From the NCBI RefSeq assembly GCF_038237375.1, contig NZ_CP151273.1, positions 1,116,001 through 1,180,000 of the forward strand: DNA of 64,000 bases. Direction: 5' to 3'. The notes under the pieces were generated by a model. It ran no database searches, was not told the origin of the DNA, and saw only the letters and a list, made by a program, of their open reading frames with translations. This document shows, piece after piece, positions 63,179 to 64,000 of the stretch. Position numbers and translations under genes: made by a program. Every line of letters begins with the position of its first letter. The first letter of the stretch is position 1. This DNA is from Alcaligenes sp. SDU_A2 (lineage in GTDB: Bacteria > Pseudomonadota > Gammaproteobacteria > Burkholderiales > Burkholderiaceae_B).

Positions 63179-64000
63179 ATGGCGAACCCCGAACAGCAGA
63201 TCGAACAGATCAACGCCAGCCTGAAAACGGTTGGCGACCAGCTCAAGGCGATGGCCGAGAGAGCCGACGCTGACATGAAGGCGCGCGGTGCGCTCGACCA
63301 GCAATTGCGTGCTGACATCGACAAGACCCTGACGACCCAGGGCGAGCTGCAGGCCCGCTTGGCCACCGCCGAGCAGCTGCTTGCAAAGGTTCAGAACGAT
63401 GGCGGCGTGTCCGCTGGCTCGCAATCCATGGGCGAGCAGATTGCCGCGAGCGAGGATTTCCGGGCATTCGCCGGCAACCCGCGGGGGTCGTTCCGTATGC
63501 CGGTGCAAGCCGCCATCGGCTCGGGCGCTGGTTCGGCGGGCGGCCTCATCGTGCCCGACCGCCAACCCGGTATCCAAGCTCCCGCTCTGCAGCGTTTGGT
63601 CGTGCGCGACCTCATCAACTGGGGGCGGACCGCTTCCAATAGCATCGAAGCTGTGCGCGAACTGGTGTTCACCAACAATGCGGCGCCGGTGGGCGAAAAC
63701 CCGAGCGGTGGCAAGCCCGAATCGAATATCACCTTCGAGCCCTATCAGGCGCCGGTGACGACCATCGCTCACTGGATCCACGCTTCTCGCCAGGTGCTGG
63801 CGGATGCTCCGATGCTGCAATCCTACGTGGACGGACGTCTGCGCTATGGCCTGAAGCTCAAGGAAGAAGGGCAGTTGCTCAAGGGTAGCGGCGTCGGCCT
63901 GAACATCGACGGCATCTACACCCAGGCTTCGAGCTATGCGAATCCTGGCGTTCTGGTGCAGGCAGAGACGCGAATCGACCGTCTGCGCCTCGCGCTTTTG
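63179..64000 (+). CDS. Major capsid protein, HK97 type (3' end outside window)
   Basis: 274 codons visible with no stop, starting ATG 63179 (AGGAG 9 nt upstream). N-terminal coiled-coil delta domain (MANPEQQIEQINASLKTVGD to about residue 75) to be cut by the head protease, then the capsid core: SAGGLIVPDRQPGIQAPALQ, RLVVRDLINWGRTASNSIEA, FEPYQAPVTTIAHWIHASRQ, VLADAPMLQSYVDGRLRYGL. Truncated by the window edge. Confidence 0.95.
   Translation, partial: MANPEQQIEQINASLKTVGDQLKAMAERADADMKARGALDQQLRADIDKTLTTQGELQARLATAEQLLAKVQNDGGVSAGSQSMGEQIAASEDFRAFAGNPRGSFRMPVQAAIGSGAGSAGGLIVPDRQPGIQAPALQRLVVRDLINWGRTASNSIEAVRELVFTNNAAPVGENPSGGKPESNITFEPYQAPVTTIAHWIHASRQVLADAPMLQSYVDGRLRYGLKLKEEGQLLKGSGVGLNIDGIYTQASSYANPGVLVQAETRIDRLRLALL

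Larger units (their letters stand above)
46280..64000. mobile_element. Siphovirus-type prophage, left part
   Basis: Integrase next to a tRNA 3' end, divergent repressor/early operons, replication, antirepressor, terminase, portal, head protease and capsid genes in lambdoid order mark a temperate HK97-like phage. The left junction is inferred to lie within the 3' half of tRNA-Ser; the right attachment site, tail and lysis genes are beyond the window. Genes look intact apart from the fused first antirepressor, so the prophage may be functional. Confidence 0.93.

Overview
The window reads as the chromosome of a betaproteobacterium of the Alcaligenaceae type (Bordetella/Achromobacter/Alcaligenes relatives). 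This is inferred from protein flavour and gene neighbourhoods (dnaK-dnaJ, trxB/ftsK-lolA-rarA-serS, icd, DUF1841, DUF2968); no database search was possible. Most genes have GC-rich third positions. Three stretches are visibly more AT-rich: 12.85-13.33 kb, 40.74-42.42 kb and parts of the prophage.

Layout. (1) 1-5.9 kb: core chaperones dnaK (5' end cut by the window edge) and dnaJ, facing a large periplasmic M16 zinc peptidase across a bidirectional terminator. (2) 6.0-12.8 kb, minus strand: two paralogous modules, each a Gly-rich repeat lipoprotein followed by a MarR-type regulator, then an orphan two-partner-secretion outer-membrane transporter. Each lipoprotein gene has a textbook -24/-12 sigma-54 promoter and, 110-155 bp further upstream, the same GTTACGTAAC palindrome. 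(3) 13.4-27.2 kb, plus strand: a complete Flp/Tad pilus cluster (pilin, prepilin peptidase, two TadE-like pseudopilins, CpaB, secretin, TadZ, TadA, TadB, TadC, TadD, a DUF3613-like protein, TadG). It closes with a sigma-54 enhancer-binding protein, which is the obvious candidate to act on the two sigma-54 promoters. (4) 27.2-46.2 kb: DUF2968 lipoprotein, MoxR/GNAT/VWA operon, two monohaem cytochromes c, DUF1841, icd, a TPR protein, a candidate small RNA, Smr protein, trxB, ftsK, lolA, rarA, an AT-rich insert with a 758-aa protein of unusual architecture, serS and two small envelope proteins.

(5) 46.2-64.0 kb: the left part of a siphovirus-type prophage beside tRNA-Ser(CGA). A leftward, translationally coupled early operon (integrase, HTH/excisionase-like, ParB-like and small genes) diverges from a rightward operon across a CI-like repressor region. 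Rightward genes are Cro-like, CII-like, a toprim/VirE-type primase-helicase and a Q-like protein. Then come two antirepressor genes, an iteron-like repeat region, HNH endonuclease, small and large terminase, portal, ClpP-like head protease and the start of the major capsid gene.

The most striking find lies in the prophage. Two copies of a C4-type antisense-RNA module (promoter, terminator-like hairpin, structured RNA) each sit directly upstream of an antirepressor gene. In each copy a 10-11 nt hairpin loop is fully complementary to the Shine-Dalgarno region of its own downstream gene, and both loop and target differ between copies in a matched way. A second complementary pair co-varies likewise. 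This looks like two independent RNA immunity switches in tandem, made by duplication plus exchange of the antirepressor N-terminal domain.
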